In this document: one piece after another, positions 17,471-26,408 of the stretch
How the letters are laid out: every line of letters begins with the position of its first letter
Numbering within the stretch: the stretch's first letter is position 1
From: Runella sp. CRIBMP
GTDB lineage: Bacteria > Bacteroidota > Bacteroidia > Cytophagales > Spirosomataceae
Direction of reading: 5' to 3'
Assembly (NCBI RefSeq): GCF_009905605.1
Contig: NZ_JAAAKZ010000007.1
Location: 179,181-243,180 of the forward strand
DNA length: 64,000 nucleotides
Translations under genes and position numbers: made by a program
Notes under the pieces: generated by a model
What the model was told of the DNA's origin: nothing
The model's input: the letters and a program-made list of their open reading frames with translations, nothing else
The model's database searches: none

Positions 17471-18409
17471 TCAGAATAAAAAACCATCTTGCGGGCCATG
17501 TTTGGGCGGCAAGACGCTTTCGCCCAGCATTTCTTTCAAGTCCCGCTCAATCGTATTGCTCATTGCCGACATCGGTATATCGGTGATGCGGTTTTCAAAA
17601 GGGTCCTCGTTTACTTCGCCGACTTTCCCCATCACACCAAACACAAAGGCGACCAAAATGCTAAGGGGAATCATCAAGGCAGGAGCGCCCATTTTTGAGA
17701 AATCTGTAATCAGTGCAAACGGCAATATTGCCATGAAAACCCATAAAAAGAGTTTGGTAAAAAAATGGTATTGCCGCAGCAAGGGTGTGTTTTTGATGCG
17801 CTCGCAAGCCCCTTGAAAATTGTTGAAACCCGCCAAAGTAGGTTCCAAACTGATGTTGTCGAATGCCCCCAAAATCTCCATTTTCATTCCGTCTTTGATA
17901 CGTTTGCCTTGTACAAACAGCAAATAATTGGGAATGTTTTGCTTCTGAACGGCGTGTTCAAATTCTTCTTTTGGGAGCAAATGTTTTAGTTCGTCCAGCG
18001 ATTTTTGACCTCGTAGGTGCAAGCGCAAAGCGTGCGTAAAAGCAATTTGACGATAAACCATTCCTTTTTTGTAGTCGTTGATTTGCTCAGCACTTACCTT
18101 ACCACTTGACAAAGCGCTATCGGCATTGGCAATGATTTGTCGGGCAAAAATACGGCTGTTGTTGATGATGTTCCCCCACACCGTGCGGGCTTCCCACCAG
18201 CGGTTATAGGAATTGTTGTTGCGAAAAGCCAAGAAAATCGCCAAGGCACTGCCCAAAATAGCCGCCAACGAAAACGGTATACTGATTTTCCCCAAAGGCT
18301 GATTGTGATACAAAAAATAAACAGCCGTGGACAAAAAAGTAGAAGCTGCCAATTCCCAGCGCATATAGCGTACGACAGCGATAGGATTGAATATCTTTCT
18401 TATAATCAT
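17471..18409 (-). CDS. Bestrophin family ion channel
   Basis: A 312-residue membrane protein of the bestrophin/UPF0187 family, which forms pentameric channels (anion or cation selective in bacteria). Visible signatures are YMRWELAAST near residues 15-24, a hydrophobic pair at 25-60, FRNNNSYNRWWEAR at about 62-75, and LPFALITDF in the third hydrophobic region. The C-terminal VNEDPFENR is also typical. It follows the beta-barrel gene by only 6 bases, so the two are almost certainly co-transcribed. Confidence 0.85.
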   Translation of the reverse strand: MIIRKIFNPIAVVRYMRWELAASTFLSTAVYFLYHNQPLGKISIPFSLAAILGSALAIFLAFRNNNSYNRWWEARTVWGNIINNSRIFARQIIANADSALSSGKVSAEQINDYKKGMVYRQIAFTHALRLHLRGQKSLDELKHLLPKEEFEHAVQKQNIPNYLLFVQGKRIKDGMKMEILGAFDNISLEPTLAGFNNFQGACERIKNTPLLRQYHFFTKLFLWVFMAILPFALITDFSKMGAPALMIPLSILVAFVFGVMGKVGEVNEDPFENRITDIPMSAMSNTIERDLKEMLGESVLPPKHGPQDGFLF

Positions 18410-18415
18410 GCGCTT

Positions 18416-19069
18416 TCAAAATTCGTGACGAATGAATAAACCAGTATTTTGGGTAGTGGTGTAGCTTTTTCGTCCCGCCGCCGACAAATCGCTGCCCAGA
18501 CCCAACTGCCAGTCTGCTTTTTTCAAACTCAAACGCAGGCGTTGGGCAAAACTAAAATCGGTTGTTTGGTCCGTTGGCAAGGCATTTATGAGTTCAATTT
18601 GACTGAACAAATGCCATTTTTTGTTCAATGATGGGGTGTAGCGCAAGAGCAAAAATAAATCAATATCTGGCTTGCTTTCTAACGCTACAACCGACCAACC
18701 AAACACCGTGAGTGTTGCAGACATATGGGCGTATTGAATACCAGTTTTTGCAAACGTGCCTCTATTCAATACCTGCCCGACCAACACAGGCGCAAAACCT
18801 TTGAACGAAGGATGATTGTACGAAAAAGCTTCTGTAAAGCCAAATTGCGGCAAATTGCTCGTTGCTTTTTGTTTATAATCAACCACTGCTCGCTCTCGTG
18901 TAAAAAAAAGAAAGTGACTATTTTGACCTTCTTTGTTTTTGAAGAACTTAAAAAACATCATGTCAAAACTCGCTTTTTTGTCGCCACCGAACACTTCCAC
19001 TGGAATTTGAGCTTGCACCATGCTTACCCACAACAACAGGACGATGATGCTCAAAAGTTTAGGGTTCAT
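18416..19069 (-). CDS. Predicted small outer-membrane beta-barrel protein
   Basis: The 217-residue protein has a signal peptide (1-20, VQAQ), then alternating amphipathic strands and a terminal phenylalanine (RHEF), as in small outer-membrane barrels. There is no family motif I can name; the alternating pattern and the ending are the evidence. It lies 19 bases after the DJ-1-like gene and 6 bases before the bestrophin gene. An outer-membrane barrel paired with an inner-membrane channel suggests a transport-related role, but that is inference. Confidence 0.55.
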   Translation of the reverse strand: MNPKLLSIIVLLLWVSMVQAQIPVEVFGGDKKASFDMMFFKFFKNKEGQNSHFLFFTRERAVVDYKQKATSNLPQFGFTEAFSYNHPSFKGFAPVLVGQVLNRGTFAKTGIQYAHMSATLTVFGWSVVALESKPDIDLFLLLRYTPSLNKKWHLFSQIELINALPTDQTTDFSFAQRLRLSLKKADWQLGLGSDLSAAGRKSYTTTQNTGLFIRHEF

Positions 19070-19088
19070 TGGACAATAGGTGAGAATG

Positions 19089-19853
19089 CTATTTGTCCAG
19101 CATTTTGACCAACAACTCGGCCGCTGCTGCCCCTGAATTTTGTTGTTGCCCCGTAATCAAATTACCGTCAGCAATGGCGTAAGCCGAAAAGGGGGGAGCC
19201 ACTTTGAACGTTGTGTCTTCGATTTTCCGGGCCTCGTTTTCGATGCGGTAAGGTTGGATTTTTTGCCCCACGGCTTGGTCGGCAAATTCTTCTTCAGCAT
19301 CGGCAAAGCCTGTCCACGTTTTGCCTTTAACAATCAGTTGGCCATCTGATTTTTGGGCTTCCAAAAGCAGGGCCGTTGAATGGCAAACAGCAGCGCTTGG
19401 CTTGCCACTTTCGTAGAAGGTAGCAAAGAGTTTTTCCAAGTCCTTGTTGCCCCGGTAGGTATACATTGGGCCTTGACCGCCCACCAAAAAGATAGCAACG
19501 TAGTCTTTAACTTCGACTTCGGTGAGTTTTGGGGTATTTTCGAGCAGTTCGTTAAACCACGCTTGCTGCATATAGCCCAACGAAATGACGTCGTGTGCCG
19601 AATAACCGCTTGGGTCAGTGGGGTTGGAGTAGGTGTCCATCATCAATTTACCCCCCTCCGTAGAAACCAACTCTACCTCGTAGCCCGCCTCTTGAAACAC
19701 CCGAAGCGGATGGGTCAACTCGGCCGCCCAAAAGCCAATGGGCCAGCCTGTTTGTTGGGAAATTGAGGGTGAGCTTGCCACCATAAGGATCTTGCCCTTT
19801 GTAGGTGCTCCGTGAAAATGTACATAGGATTGAACTTCTGTGATTGCACTCAT
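19089..19853 (-). CDS. DJ-1/PfpI family protein (type 1 glutamine amidotransferase-like)
   Basis: The 254-residue protein belongs to the DJ-1/PfpI superfamily, in the branch of Hsp31-like and HxlR-associated proteins. The nucleophile elbow is AAVCHST with C157, and the flanking E45 (FWAAELTHP) is the usual partner. GGQGPMYTYRGNKDLEKL is the segment before the elbow. Members are stress-response deglycase/glyoxalase III-like enzymes or chaperones; activity cannot be chosen from sequence. It is the first gene of the four-gene minus-strand unit, divergent from an HxlR regulator, which fits induction by reactive electrophiles such as quinones or aldehydes. Confidence 0.82.
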   Translation of the reverse strand: MSAITEVQSYVHFHGAPTKGKILMVASSPSISQQTGWPIGFWAAELTHPLRVFQEAGYEVELVSTEGGKLMMDTYSNPTDPSGYSAHDVISLGYMQQAWFNELLENTPKLTEVEVKDYVAIFLVGGQGPMYTYRGNKDLEKLFATFYESGKPSAAVCHSTALLLEAQKSDGQLIVKGKTWTGFADAEEEFADQAVGQKIQPYRIENEARKIEDTTFKVAPPFSAYAIADGNLITGQQQNSGAAAAELLVKMLDK

Positions 19854-19907
19854 TTTTGACGATTGTTAAATTTATTGAAATGATGCTGCAAATTTTAATT
19901 CTATACC

Positions 19908-19915
19908 TACTTTTG
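19908..19915 (+). promoter_or_regulatory. Promoter -7 box TACTTTTG for hxlR-type gene
   Basis: TACTTTTG matches TAnnTTTG and is 69 bases before the regulator ATG. The palindrome at 19922-19943 lies just downstream, over the expected transcription start, a layout that suits autorepression. Confidence 0.4.
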
Positions 19916-19921
19916 CCAAGA

Positions 19922-19943
19922 GTATCACCAAAAAGTGTGATAC
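19922..19943. promoter_or_regulatory. HxlR operator candidate
   Basis: GTATCAC-N8-GTGATAC, with an overlapping outer AGTAT ... ATACT, sits in the divergent gap of 130 bases between the DJ-1-like gene and the HxlR gene. HxlR proteins bind such dyads in divergent promoters. Confidence 0.5.
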
Positions 19944-19983
19944 ATACTTTTTAGTTAGTGTTTGACAATCAACCGTTTATGGT

Positions 19984-20328
19984 ATGCCTGATTTTATTTT
20001 TAAAGGGAAAGTCTACTACAACCCTGTTCAATTGGTGATGGAACAGATCGGGGGCGTGTGGAAAATGCCGATTCTGTGGCGACTGCAATACCATACCATG
20101 CGCTACGGTGAGTTGCGGAATGACATACCGCACATATCTGATAAAATGCTTACCACACAACTTCGGGAGTTGGAAGAAGATGGCTATGTACACCGACAAG
20201 TTTATGCCGTTGTACCGCCCAAAACAGAATATTCGCTGACGGAGAAAGGAAGGGAAGTCATACCGCTAATAACCCAAATAAGGGAGTATGGAAACCAACT
20301 AATTGAAAAAGAAAATAGAAAACTATAA
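19984..20328 (+). CDS. HxlR family transcriptional regulator
   Basis: A 114-residue winged-helix repressor of the HxlR/MarR-like type. Recognised segments are GGVWKMPILWRL, LRNDIPHISDKMLTTQLRELEEDGYVHR and YSLTEKGREVIP, covering the helix-turn-helix and the beta-wing. No cysteine is present in the N-terminal position used by thiol-sensing HypR/YodB members, so redox sensing by disulfide is unlikely. It is transcribed away from the DJ-1/barrel/bestrophin/reductase unit and probably controls that unit and itself through the dyad between them. Confidence 0.88.
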   Translation: MPDFIFKGKVYYNPVQLVMEQIGGVWKMPILWRLQYHTMRYGELRNDIPHISDKMLTTQLRELEEDGYVHRQVYAVVPPKTEYSLTEKGREVIPLITQIREYGNQLIEKENRKL

Positions 20329-20463
20329 AACAACGCATTGCTGCAGACGCGTGGTTAAGTCCACTCACAAAAGGTGAACGGCGAGTATGTGGCAGTGCCA
20401 CCAATATTGTAGGTAATAAATGCCCTGCCATACTTTAGTACCACTTATTTACCCATCAACTCA

Positions 20464-22077
20464 ATGAATACGCTACTTCGTAAAGTTGTTTTTTGCCTCT
20501 CTTTTTCAGTCAGTGCGGTGCTATATGCGCAGCCTAAAATAGAGCGTTGGGATAGGTTTGAAGCAGAGTGGTCGTACGAGTCGGGCGGGAACCTTTTTCG
20601 TGAGGTACAACTTTCCGCCCGATTTGTGGGCCCCGATACCGCTTTTACGGTGGCGGGGTTTTATGACGGCAACAATCGCTTTAAAGTCAGGTGTATGCCC
20701 ACCCAGACTGGCACGTGGACGTACACGACTTCCAGCAACAAAAAAGAACTCAACAACAAAAAAGGCTCGTTCGAATGCGTCAACGCAACGGGTAACAACC
20801 GTGGCCCCGTCAAAGTGAGCGATGTTCATCACTTTAAGTACGCCGACGGCACGCGGTATTATCCGTTGGGCACAACGGCCTACGCGTGGACCCACATGGG
20901 GCAGGGGTTGCAAGAGCAGACCCTTCGTTCGCTTCAAAACGCAGGATTTAACAAGATTCGAATGTGCGTTTTTCCTAAAAATTACGAATTGGTGAAAGAA
21001 GAGCCTGAATGGTATCCTTTTGCCTTGCGTGAAGTGAAAAAGGACGAAAAAGGGAACGTACTCAACATGTGGGATTTTACACAGTTTAATCCCGCCTTTT
21101 TTCAACACCTCGAAAAACGCATCGACGACCTCAACCGACTGGGCATTGAAGCCGATTTGATTTTGTTTCATCCTTATGACAAAGGTCGTTGGGGGTTTGA
21201 TGCCATGCCTCATGAGGTCAATGTGCAGTATATCAAATACTTGGCGGCACGATTGGCGTCGTTTCGGAATGTTTGGTGGTCATTGGCCAACGAGTGGGAT
21301 TATGTAAAATCCAAAACCGTTGCCGATTGGGATGCCCTTACCCAGGCTGTGGTGGAGTCTGATCCGTACCGTCATTTGTGTTCTATTCATGGCTCTACGG
21401 CTACTTACTATGACTACTGGAAGCCAGCGTTTACCCACGCAAGTATTCAGGATGATGCACCCGTTCGGCACTCGGGCGGCGTGTCGACCCTGCGCAATGT
21501 GTACCACAAACCTATTGTACTAGACGAGGTGGGGTATGAAGGAAACTTAAAATCGCGCTGGGGGCGGTACAGTCCTGAGGAGATGACCCACTTGGCGTGG
21601 GTAGGTGCGATGGCGGGGACCTACGTGACCCACGGCGAGTCGTACATGTTTAAGGATGCCTCCGATACTATTTTCTGGGCCAAAGGCGGCCAATTTAAAG
21701 GTACAAGTTGGAAGCGTTTTGCTTTTCTCAGGAAAATACTTGAAGAAGCCCCTTCGCCTCTGTCGATGAGCGATGTGAGCCGAGATTATCGCACCTCTTC
21801 TGCGGGCGAAGGCTATTATTTTGTGTATTTCGGCAGCGAAGTCAACGATTTTTGGTTGTTTAACCTCCCCGCTAAAAACGGAGAAGGCCCGAAACTGACC
21901 GCTGGCAAACGTTTCAGCATCGAAATCATAGACACTTGGGACATGACCATACAGGCAGTTCCGACCGTTTTTGAAACGGGTCCCGAAACGGATTACCGTT
22001 TGTTCGACAAAGACCTAAGGAAAGTTAGACTACCTCTGCGCCCCTACATGGCGTTGAGAATCAAAGAAGTAAAATGA
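20464..22077 (+). CDS. Exported DUF5060/DUF4038-type glycosidase
   Basis: This 537-residue protein has a signal peptide (1-22). The N-terminal beta-sandwich (about 25-115, RWDRFEAEWSYE to TYTTSSN) is the DUF5060 domain. A TIM barrel follows, with GTTAYAWTHM, SLANEWD (acid/base candidate Glu) and VLDEVGYEG (nucleophile candidate Glu), and a C-terminal beta-domain after about residue 440. This is a clan-A-like retaining glycosidase; related proteins act on plant cell wall side chains. The specificity is not known. It stands upstream of the GH106-type gene by 106 bases, with a separate promoter box ahead of the latter. Confidence 0.72.
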   Translation: MNTLLRKVVFCLSFSVSAVLYAQPKIERWDRFEAEWSYESGGNLFREVQLSARFVGPDTAFTVAGFYDGNNRFKVRCMPTQTGTWTYTTSSNKKELNNKKGSFECVNATGNNRGPVKVSDVHHFKYADGTRYYPLGTTAYAWTHMGQGLQEQTLRSLQNAGFNKIRMCVFPKNYELVKEEPEWYPFALREVKKDEKGNVLNMWDFTQFNPAFFQHLEKRIDDLNRLGIEADLILFHPYDKGRWGFDAMPHEVNVQYIKYLAARLASFRNVWWSLANEWDYVKSKTVADWDALTQAVVESDPYRHLCSIHGSTATYYDYWKPAFTHASIQDDAPVRHSGGVSTLRNVYHKPIVLDEVGYEGNLKSRWGRYSPEEMTHLAWVGAMAGTYVTHGESYMFKDASDTIFWAKGGQFKGTSWKRFAFLRKILEEAPSPLSMSDVSRDYRTSSAGEGYYFVYFGSEVNDFWLFNLPAKNGEGPKLTAGKRFSIEIIDTWDMTIQAVPTVFETGPETDYRLFDKDLRKVRLPLRPYMALRIKEVK

Positions 22078-22140
22078 AGTTGGATTGATTTAGTAAGCAA
22101 ATGACGTAATTCTGATACCTTTTTGAGGCTGCTTTAAGTT

Positions 22141-22148
22141 TAGCTTTG
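22141..22148 (+). promoter_or_regulatory. Promoter -7 box TAGCTTTG
   Basis: TAGCTTTG matches TAnnTTTG, with a TTTG at 22122-22125 as possible -33 element (spacing a little short). It would start transcription about 30 bases before the GH106 start codon. Confidence 0.45.
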
Positions 22149-22183
22149 TCTCCCTTATCGTTTGTTAATCAGATAATATCTTT

Positions 22184-25100
22184 ATGAAAAAGCAACTTTT
22201 GTGCATTGCGCTTGCATTGTCTACCTATAGTGTTTGGGCGCAAAGCCTACTGCTCCAAAACTTTCAGAACCCGCCTCATTCGGCCAAACCCATAGTATGG
22301 TGGCATTGGGTGGGTAATAACGTCACCAAAGAAGGTATTACTAAAGACCTTGAGTGGATGAAACGCGCAGGAATTGGCGGATTTCAGGCATTTGATGTTT
22401 CGATTGGCGGCGGACAAACCGTCGAAAAGAAAATCAAATACATGACGCCCGAATGGTTTGAACTTATCAAACACACCGCTGCCGAAGCCGACCGCTTGGG
22501 CTTAGAAATGACCATGGTGACCGCCGCAGGCTGGAGCGAAACGGGCGGAACGTGGGTAAAGCCCCACGAAGCCATGAAAAAGCTCGTATGGAGTCAGTTA
22601 AATATAGTTGGTGGAAAGACCTTTAAAGGCATTTTGCCCAAACCACCCGTTACCAGTGGCCCCATTAGAAACCTTCCTAAAAGAACAAATTTAGCAACCG
22701 ACCCCACTTATTATGCCGACCAAAAAGTATTAGCTTATAAAACACCCGAAAATGAGTTGACAACCTATACTGTTAAAATCACCAACCACAAAGGAGAAAC
22801 GTTAGAGGCTAAATCGCTGCTGGACGACGACCTTCTGTCTAAAGTGACGTTGGAAACACCTAAAGCCGAAAATCCTGTTTATTTGCAATTTGAGTACGAA
22901 AAGCCCTTTACAGCACGGTCGTTTTCTTTTGCTCTATTGGGTAACAGCAATTACCATAGTACGTATATGCGGGCGGGTTATGTCCAGGCCAGTGAAGATG
23001 GAATTACGTTCAGAACCCTCTTTTCGCTTCCTGGGCCACAGCACGATATTCGGGCAGTACCTGTTCGTACTTTTGCTTTTCCAGAAATCACGGCTAAGTT
23101 TTATCGTGTCGTATTTACAACCGGCGGTGGCAACACAACCGTGGGTGGACCCGATGATTTTGGCGGATTCAGGCAGCCCGCTGCCCCGCCCGTTTCGTTT
23201 GATATTTCAGAGGCCATCTTTAGTTCTGAGGCAAAAATCAATCGTTGGGAAGACAAGGCCAATTATGCTCCACTGTTTGCGTTTGAAGGACTAAAAACGC
23301 CTCAAGTGCCTGAACAAACCGTCATCAAGTCACAGGAAGTGATTGATTTGACCTCAAAAATGCAACCCGATGGGACCCTCGAATGGGAAGTCCCTGCTGG
23401 CAATTGGACGATACTTCGTTTGGGACAATCGCTTACTGGCGCTAAAAATGGCCCAACCATGCCCGACGCCGTGGGTTTTGAGGTGGATAAACTCAGCAAA
23501 ACGCACTTAGAATCTTACATGAGTCAGTGGTCCAATCCCATTGCAAAAGCCATGGGAGAACATTTTGGTAAAAGCTTGAAATACTTCTTAGTAGATAGCT
23601 ACGAAGCCGACGCCCAAAACTGGACTGAAAGTTTTATCCAAGAATTTACCACCCGGAGAGGCTATGACCCTACCAAATATTTGCCGACCCTCACGGGAAA
23701 AATAGTAGAAAGTGCCGAAGTAAGCGACCGTTTTTTGTGGGATTATAGATTGACTTTTGCGGAGCTATTGGTGGACAATCACTACGCCGCTATTACCGAA
23801 TTTGCGCATAAACAAGGCATAAAAACCTACGGAGAAGTAGCAGGTATCTCCATGCCGATTATTCAAGATGCGTTGCGCACTAAAAACGCGGTGGATATTC
23901 CGATGGGTGAATTTGGGATGGGTAGGGGCTTGGGAAGCGACCGCAACTGGATTTCTCCCTTTGATTTAGAAGCACAAAAGGCCTACGGAGGAGCCAATGA
24001 AAGACTGAATGCGCATCAGTCGGATGTGCGAGAGGCGGCATCGGCAGCGCATGTGTATGGCAAAAAGATTGTTGCGGCAGAGGCGTGGACAGGCGGTGGT
24101 TATGAAGCCCCCATGGATATGAAATTTATTGGCGATTATTGGCTTTCGCAAGGAATCAATCAAATCATTTTTCATACCTCGGCGCATCAGCCGTTGGATA
24201 CCAAGCCCGGCAATACGATGGTGGGAACGCATTTTCATCGCAATATCACTTGGGCAGAACAAGCCAAACCGTTTGTAGATTATATTTCACGGAATCAGTG
24301 TATGTTGCAAGAAGGCCGTTCAATCGCCGATGTCGCTTATTATTTGGGAGAGGATATTCCTGCGGTTGTTCCTTATTGGGAAAAACTCAAAAATGAAACC
24401 CCAGAAGGCTATGATTATGACTTCGTAAACACTGAGATTTTGCATCAGTTTGTCGTAGAAAATGGTGAGTTGGTGTTGCCTTCTGGCATGAGATACAAGG
24501 TGTTGGTGCTTCCTGAAAAAAATACCATGACGATGAAAGTGCTGACAAAAATTACCGAATTGGTGAAAGCAGGCGCAAACATTGTTGGCCCGAAACCCGA
24601 AAAATCACCGAGTTTGATTGGGTATCCTGCCATAGATAAAGAAATAGCCCTACAAGCCAACGAAGTTTGGGGACAAGCCGATGGACAATATACCTATCAA
24701 CATAGTTATGGCAAAGGCAAAGTGTTTTGGAATGCACCGCTTCAAGGTATTTTGGGGCAATTAAAGGTTGAAAAGGATGTCAATTATATCAAGCCACACA
24801 CGGATACGCGGCTATCGTGGATTCACCGCAAAACCGCCGACGCTGATTACTATTTTGTGTTGAATATGCGTAATCATCCCGAAGATTTAGCGATAACATT
24901 TAGAGTTTCTGGCAAAACACCTGAACTTTGGCGTGCCGATAAGGGTACTTCCGAGCCTGTTTCGTACAAAATAGAAAATGGTTTGACGACCGTAAAGCTG
25001 CATTTTGAGGCTCAGGAATCAGGGTTTGTGGTTTTTCAAAAAACAGCTTCTCACAAAGAACACAGTGTTGCGGAACAGAAAATGATTGGGTTAGGGTCAA

Positions 25101-25576
25101 TTCAGGGTAGTTGGACGGTGCGTTTTCCCGAAAATTGGGGTGCGCCCAAACAGGTTACTTTAAATGAATTGACTTCTTGGCACAATCACCCCGACGAAGG
25201 TGTGAAATATTTCAGTGGTACGGCTGTGTATTCCAAAGAATTTGAAATCAAAAAAGAGCAGATAAAACCCAATTCGGCCCTTTTGCTTGATTTAGGAACG
25301 GTGAGAGATATTGCGGTTGTTTCGGTCAACGGTGTAGAACTCGAAACGCTCTGGAAAGCGCCTTATCAAGTGGATATTGCCAAAGCGGTAAAAGCAGGAA
25401 AAAATAAACTTGAAATCAAAGTGACTAATCAATGGGATAATCGAATAGCGGGAGATAGCAAATTGCCCAACGAACAAAAAATTCTACAAATATCCAGCGG
25501 AGGAATACGCTTTGGTGGTGAACCTAAGCTCAAAGAATCGGGATTGATTGGCCCTGTGGTGTTGAAAGCCAAATAA
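22184..25576 (+). CDS. Exported GH106-type alpha-L-rhamnosidase
   Basis: The 1130-residue protein has a signal peptide (1-19, VWAQ). The first 150 residues (VWWHWVGNNVTKEGITKDLEWMKRAG...) and the later block DSYEADAQNWTESF, FTTRRGYDPTKYLPTL are hallmarks of the GH106 family, inverting alpha-L-rhamnosidases of pectin and other rhamnose glycans. A galactose-binding-like beta-domain is inserted at about 200-340, and another jelly-roll closes the chain (NWGAPKQVTLNELTSW to end). Size and domain order fit. It follows the DUF5060 gene and is closed by a strong terminator. With GH78 it gives the window two rhamnosidases of different fold. Confidence 0.85.
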   Translation: MKKQLLCIALALSTYSVWAQSLLLQNFQNPPHSAKPIVWWHWVGNNVTKEGITKDLEWMKRAGIGGFQAFDVSIGGGQTVEKKIKYMTPEWFELIKHTAAEADRLGLEMTMVTAAGWSETGGTWVKPHEAMKKLVWSQLNIVGGKTFKGILPKPPVTSGPIRNLPKRTNLATDPTYYADQKVLAYKTPENELTTYTVKITNHKGETLEAKSLLDDDLLSKVTLETPKAENPVYLQFEYEKPFTARSFSFALLGNSNYHSTYMRAGYVQASEDGITFRTLFSLPGPQHDIRAVPVRTFAFPEITAKFYRVVFTTGGGNTTVGGPDDFGGFRQPAAPPVSFDISEAIFSSEAKINRWEDKANYAPLFAFEGLKTPQVPEQTVIKSQEVIDLTSKMQPDGTLEWEVPAGNWTILRLGQSLTGAKNGPTMPDAVGFEVDKLSKTHLESYMSQWSNPIAKAMGEHFGKSLKYFLVDSYEADAQNWTESFIQEFTTRRGYDPTKYLPTLTGKIVESAEVSDRFLWDYRLTFAELLVDNHYAAITEFAHKQGIKTYGEVAGISMPIIQDALRTKNAVDIPMGEFGMGRGLGSDRNWISPFDLEAQKAYGGANERLNAHQSDVREAASAAHVYGKKIVAAEAWTGGGYEAPMDMKFIGDYWLSQGINQIIFHTSAHQPLDTKPGNTMVGTHFHRNITWAEQAKPFVDYISRNQCMLQEGRSIADVAYYLGEDIPAVVPYWEKLKNETPEGYDYDFVNTEILHQFVVENGELVLPSGMRYKVLVLPEKNTMTMKVLTKITELVKAGANIVGPKPEKSPSLIGYPAIDKEIALQANEVWGQADGQYTYQHSYGKGKVFWNAPLQGILGQLKVEKDVNYIKPHTDTRLSWIHRKTADADYYFVLNMRNHPEDLAITFRVSGKTPELWRADKGTSEPVSYKIENGLTTVKLHFEAQESGFVVFQKTASHKEHSVAEQKMIGLGSIQGSWTVRFPENWGAPKQVTLNELTSWHNHPDEGVKYFSGTAVYSKEFEIKKEQIKPNSALLLDLGTVRDIAVVSVNGVELETLWKAPYQVDIAKAVKAGKNKLEIKVTNQWDNRIAGDSKLPNEQKILQISSGGIRFGGEPKLKESGLIGPVVLKAK

Positions 25577-25612
25577 TGGCCTGTCGCTTTTAGTTTTTTA
25601 AAATAAATAATC

Positions 25613-25651
25613 AACGTTGCCGGTTTTAAGCACCTCGGCAACGTTTTTTTT
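25613..25651 (+). terminator. Rho-independent terminator after GH106 gene
   Basis: AACGTTGCCG pairs with CGGCAACGTT over a 13-base loop, followed by TTTTTTTGCC. The reverse strand of this hairpin contains AACGTTGCCGAGGTG, also present at 12902-12916, so the terminator is probably a member of a dispersed palindromic family. Confidence 0.75.
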
Positions 25652-25804
25652 GCCTTGTGGATTGATTTTGTCAGTCAATTGCAGAATACCGGTAGTAAGT
25701 TGTACTATTTTGTTAGCTACTTTTGTCCAAGAAATAATTGAAAAAATTAAACTTGAAATAAACAAAAAGCCGCCTCTACTGCGAATAGAAACGGCTTGGG
25801 TCAA

Positions 25805-25831
25805 GTTTGATTTCTCAATCAAACCCATTTT
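25805..25831 (+). terminator. Second terminator-like hairpin
   Basis: GTTTGATT/AATCAAAC with a 4-base loop is followed by CCATTTTTTC. It precedes the susC/araC remnants and could be a relic of a regulated leader or simply a back-up stop. Confidence 0.4.
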
Positions 25832-25861
25832 TTCAGAAATGTTAAACCAATCAAATTGAGC

Positions 25862-26029
25862 GCTCAGCAAATTTCGGGCGTTGTGAGTTCGGAAAAAGGG
25901 GAGAAACTACCCGGCGTAAGCGTGCTATTGAAAGGCACCGCAAGAGGCACAACCACTGACGCCAACGGTAAGTTTTCATTGGATGCCAAGAGCGGACAAA
26001 CCGTAGTGTTCTCCTTTAGCAGATTTTAA
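25862..26029 (+). pseudogene. Remnant of a SusC-type receptor N terminus
   Basis: Translation in one frame gives AQQISGVVSSEKGEKLPGVS followed by LLKGTARGTTTDANGKF and VVFSFSRF, then TAA. This is the carboxypeptidase-regulatory-like domain that begins mature SusC/RagA TonB-dependent receptors, normally followed by plug and barrel. Nothing of these remains. The break falls exactly where VFSFIGY would continue. No signal peptide or start codon is visible upstream in frame, so both ends are lost. Confidence 0.7.
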
Positions 26030-26037
26030 AGAAGAAT

Positions 26038-26259
26038 TGTCTAAACCAGGGCCTTTACGTCAAGAAAACCTTGGGGAAATCAGCCCACGATTTACTGAAC
26101 GAGATGCTTTTGCTCGAAGCCAAAGTGCTTTTGAAACAGACCAACCTAAATGTTACAGAAATTGCCTATAAAATCGGCAAAAATGAAATCAGCGACTTCG
26201 CGCGGTTTTTTAAAGCCCAAACCGGCATGAAACCCAGCGAGTACCGAATGATGAGTTAG
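26038..26259 (+). pseudogene. Remnant of an AraC-family regulator C terminus
   Basis: The frame from 26038 reads LNQGLYVKKTLGKSAHDLLN, followed by a full second helix-turn-helix (TEIAYKIGKNEISDFARFF) and the family ending FKAQTGMKPSEYR, then a stop. Only about the last 73 residues of a roughly 280-residue AraC protein are left. It starts 9 bases after the stop of the SusC remnant, so one deletion probably joined the two. Whether the 62-residue piece from the ATG at 26071 is still made is doubtful. Confidence 0.7.
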
Positions 26260-26320
26260 GGAATCTGGTTGAAGAGGTGGCCCCTAAATGTTAGCCAAAT
26301 TGTTATTTGATGATTTCTAA

Positions 26321-26352
26321 TGGTAAACAATGTTACCAAATCTTTAACTTTG
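26321..26352 (+). promoter_or_regulatory. Promoter region with dyad for porin gene
   Basis: TAACTTTG at 26345-26352 matches the -7 element. Six bases upstream ends the dyad TGGTAA-N6-TTACCA (26321-26338), which would overlap the -33 region and could be an operator. Confidence 0.45.
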
Positions 26353-26408
26353 TGTTCTTTTTTGCGGGCAAAAGGTAATTTTTGCCGCCTTAGATAAACC
26401 GAACACCA

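Noticed and set aside
21905..21915. GCAAACGTTTC in the DUF5060 glycosidase gene
   Set aside because: Only one half is complete and it is deep inside a gene; best explained by codon use.
25598..25870. Minus-strand 90-codon frame after the GH106 gene
   Set aside because: It runs through two terminator-like hairpins and opposite the SusC remnant; low-complexity translation, no family.
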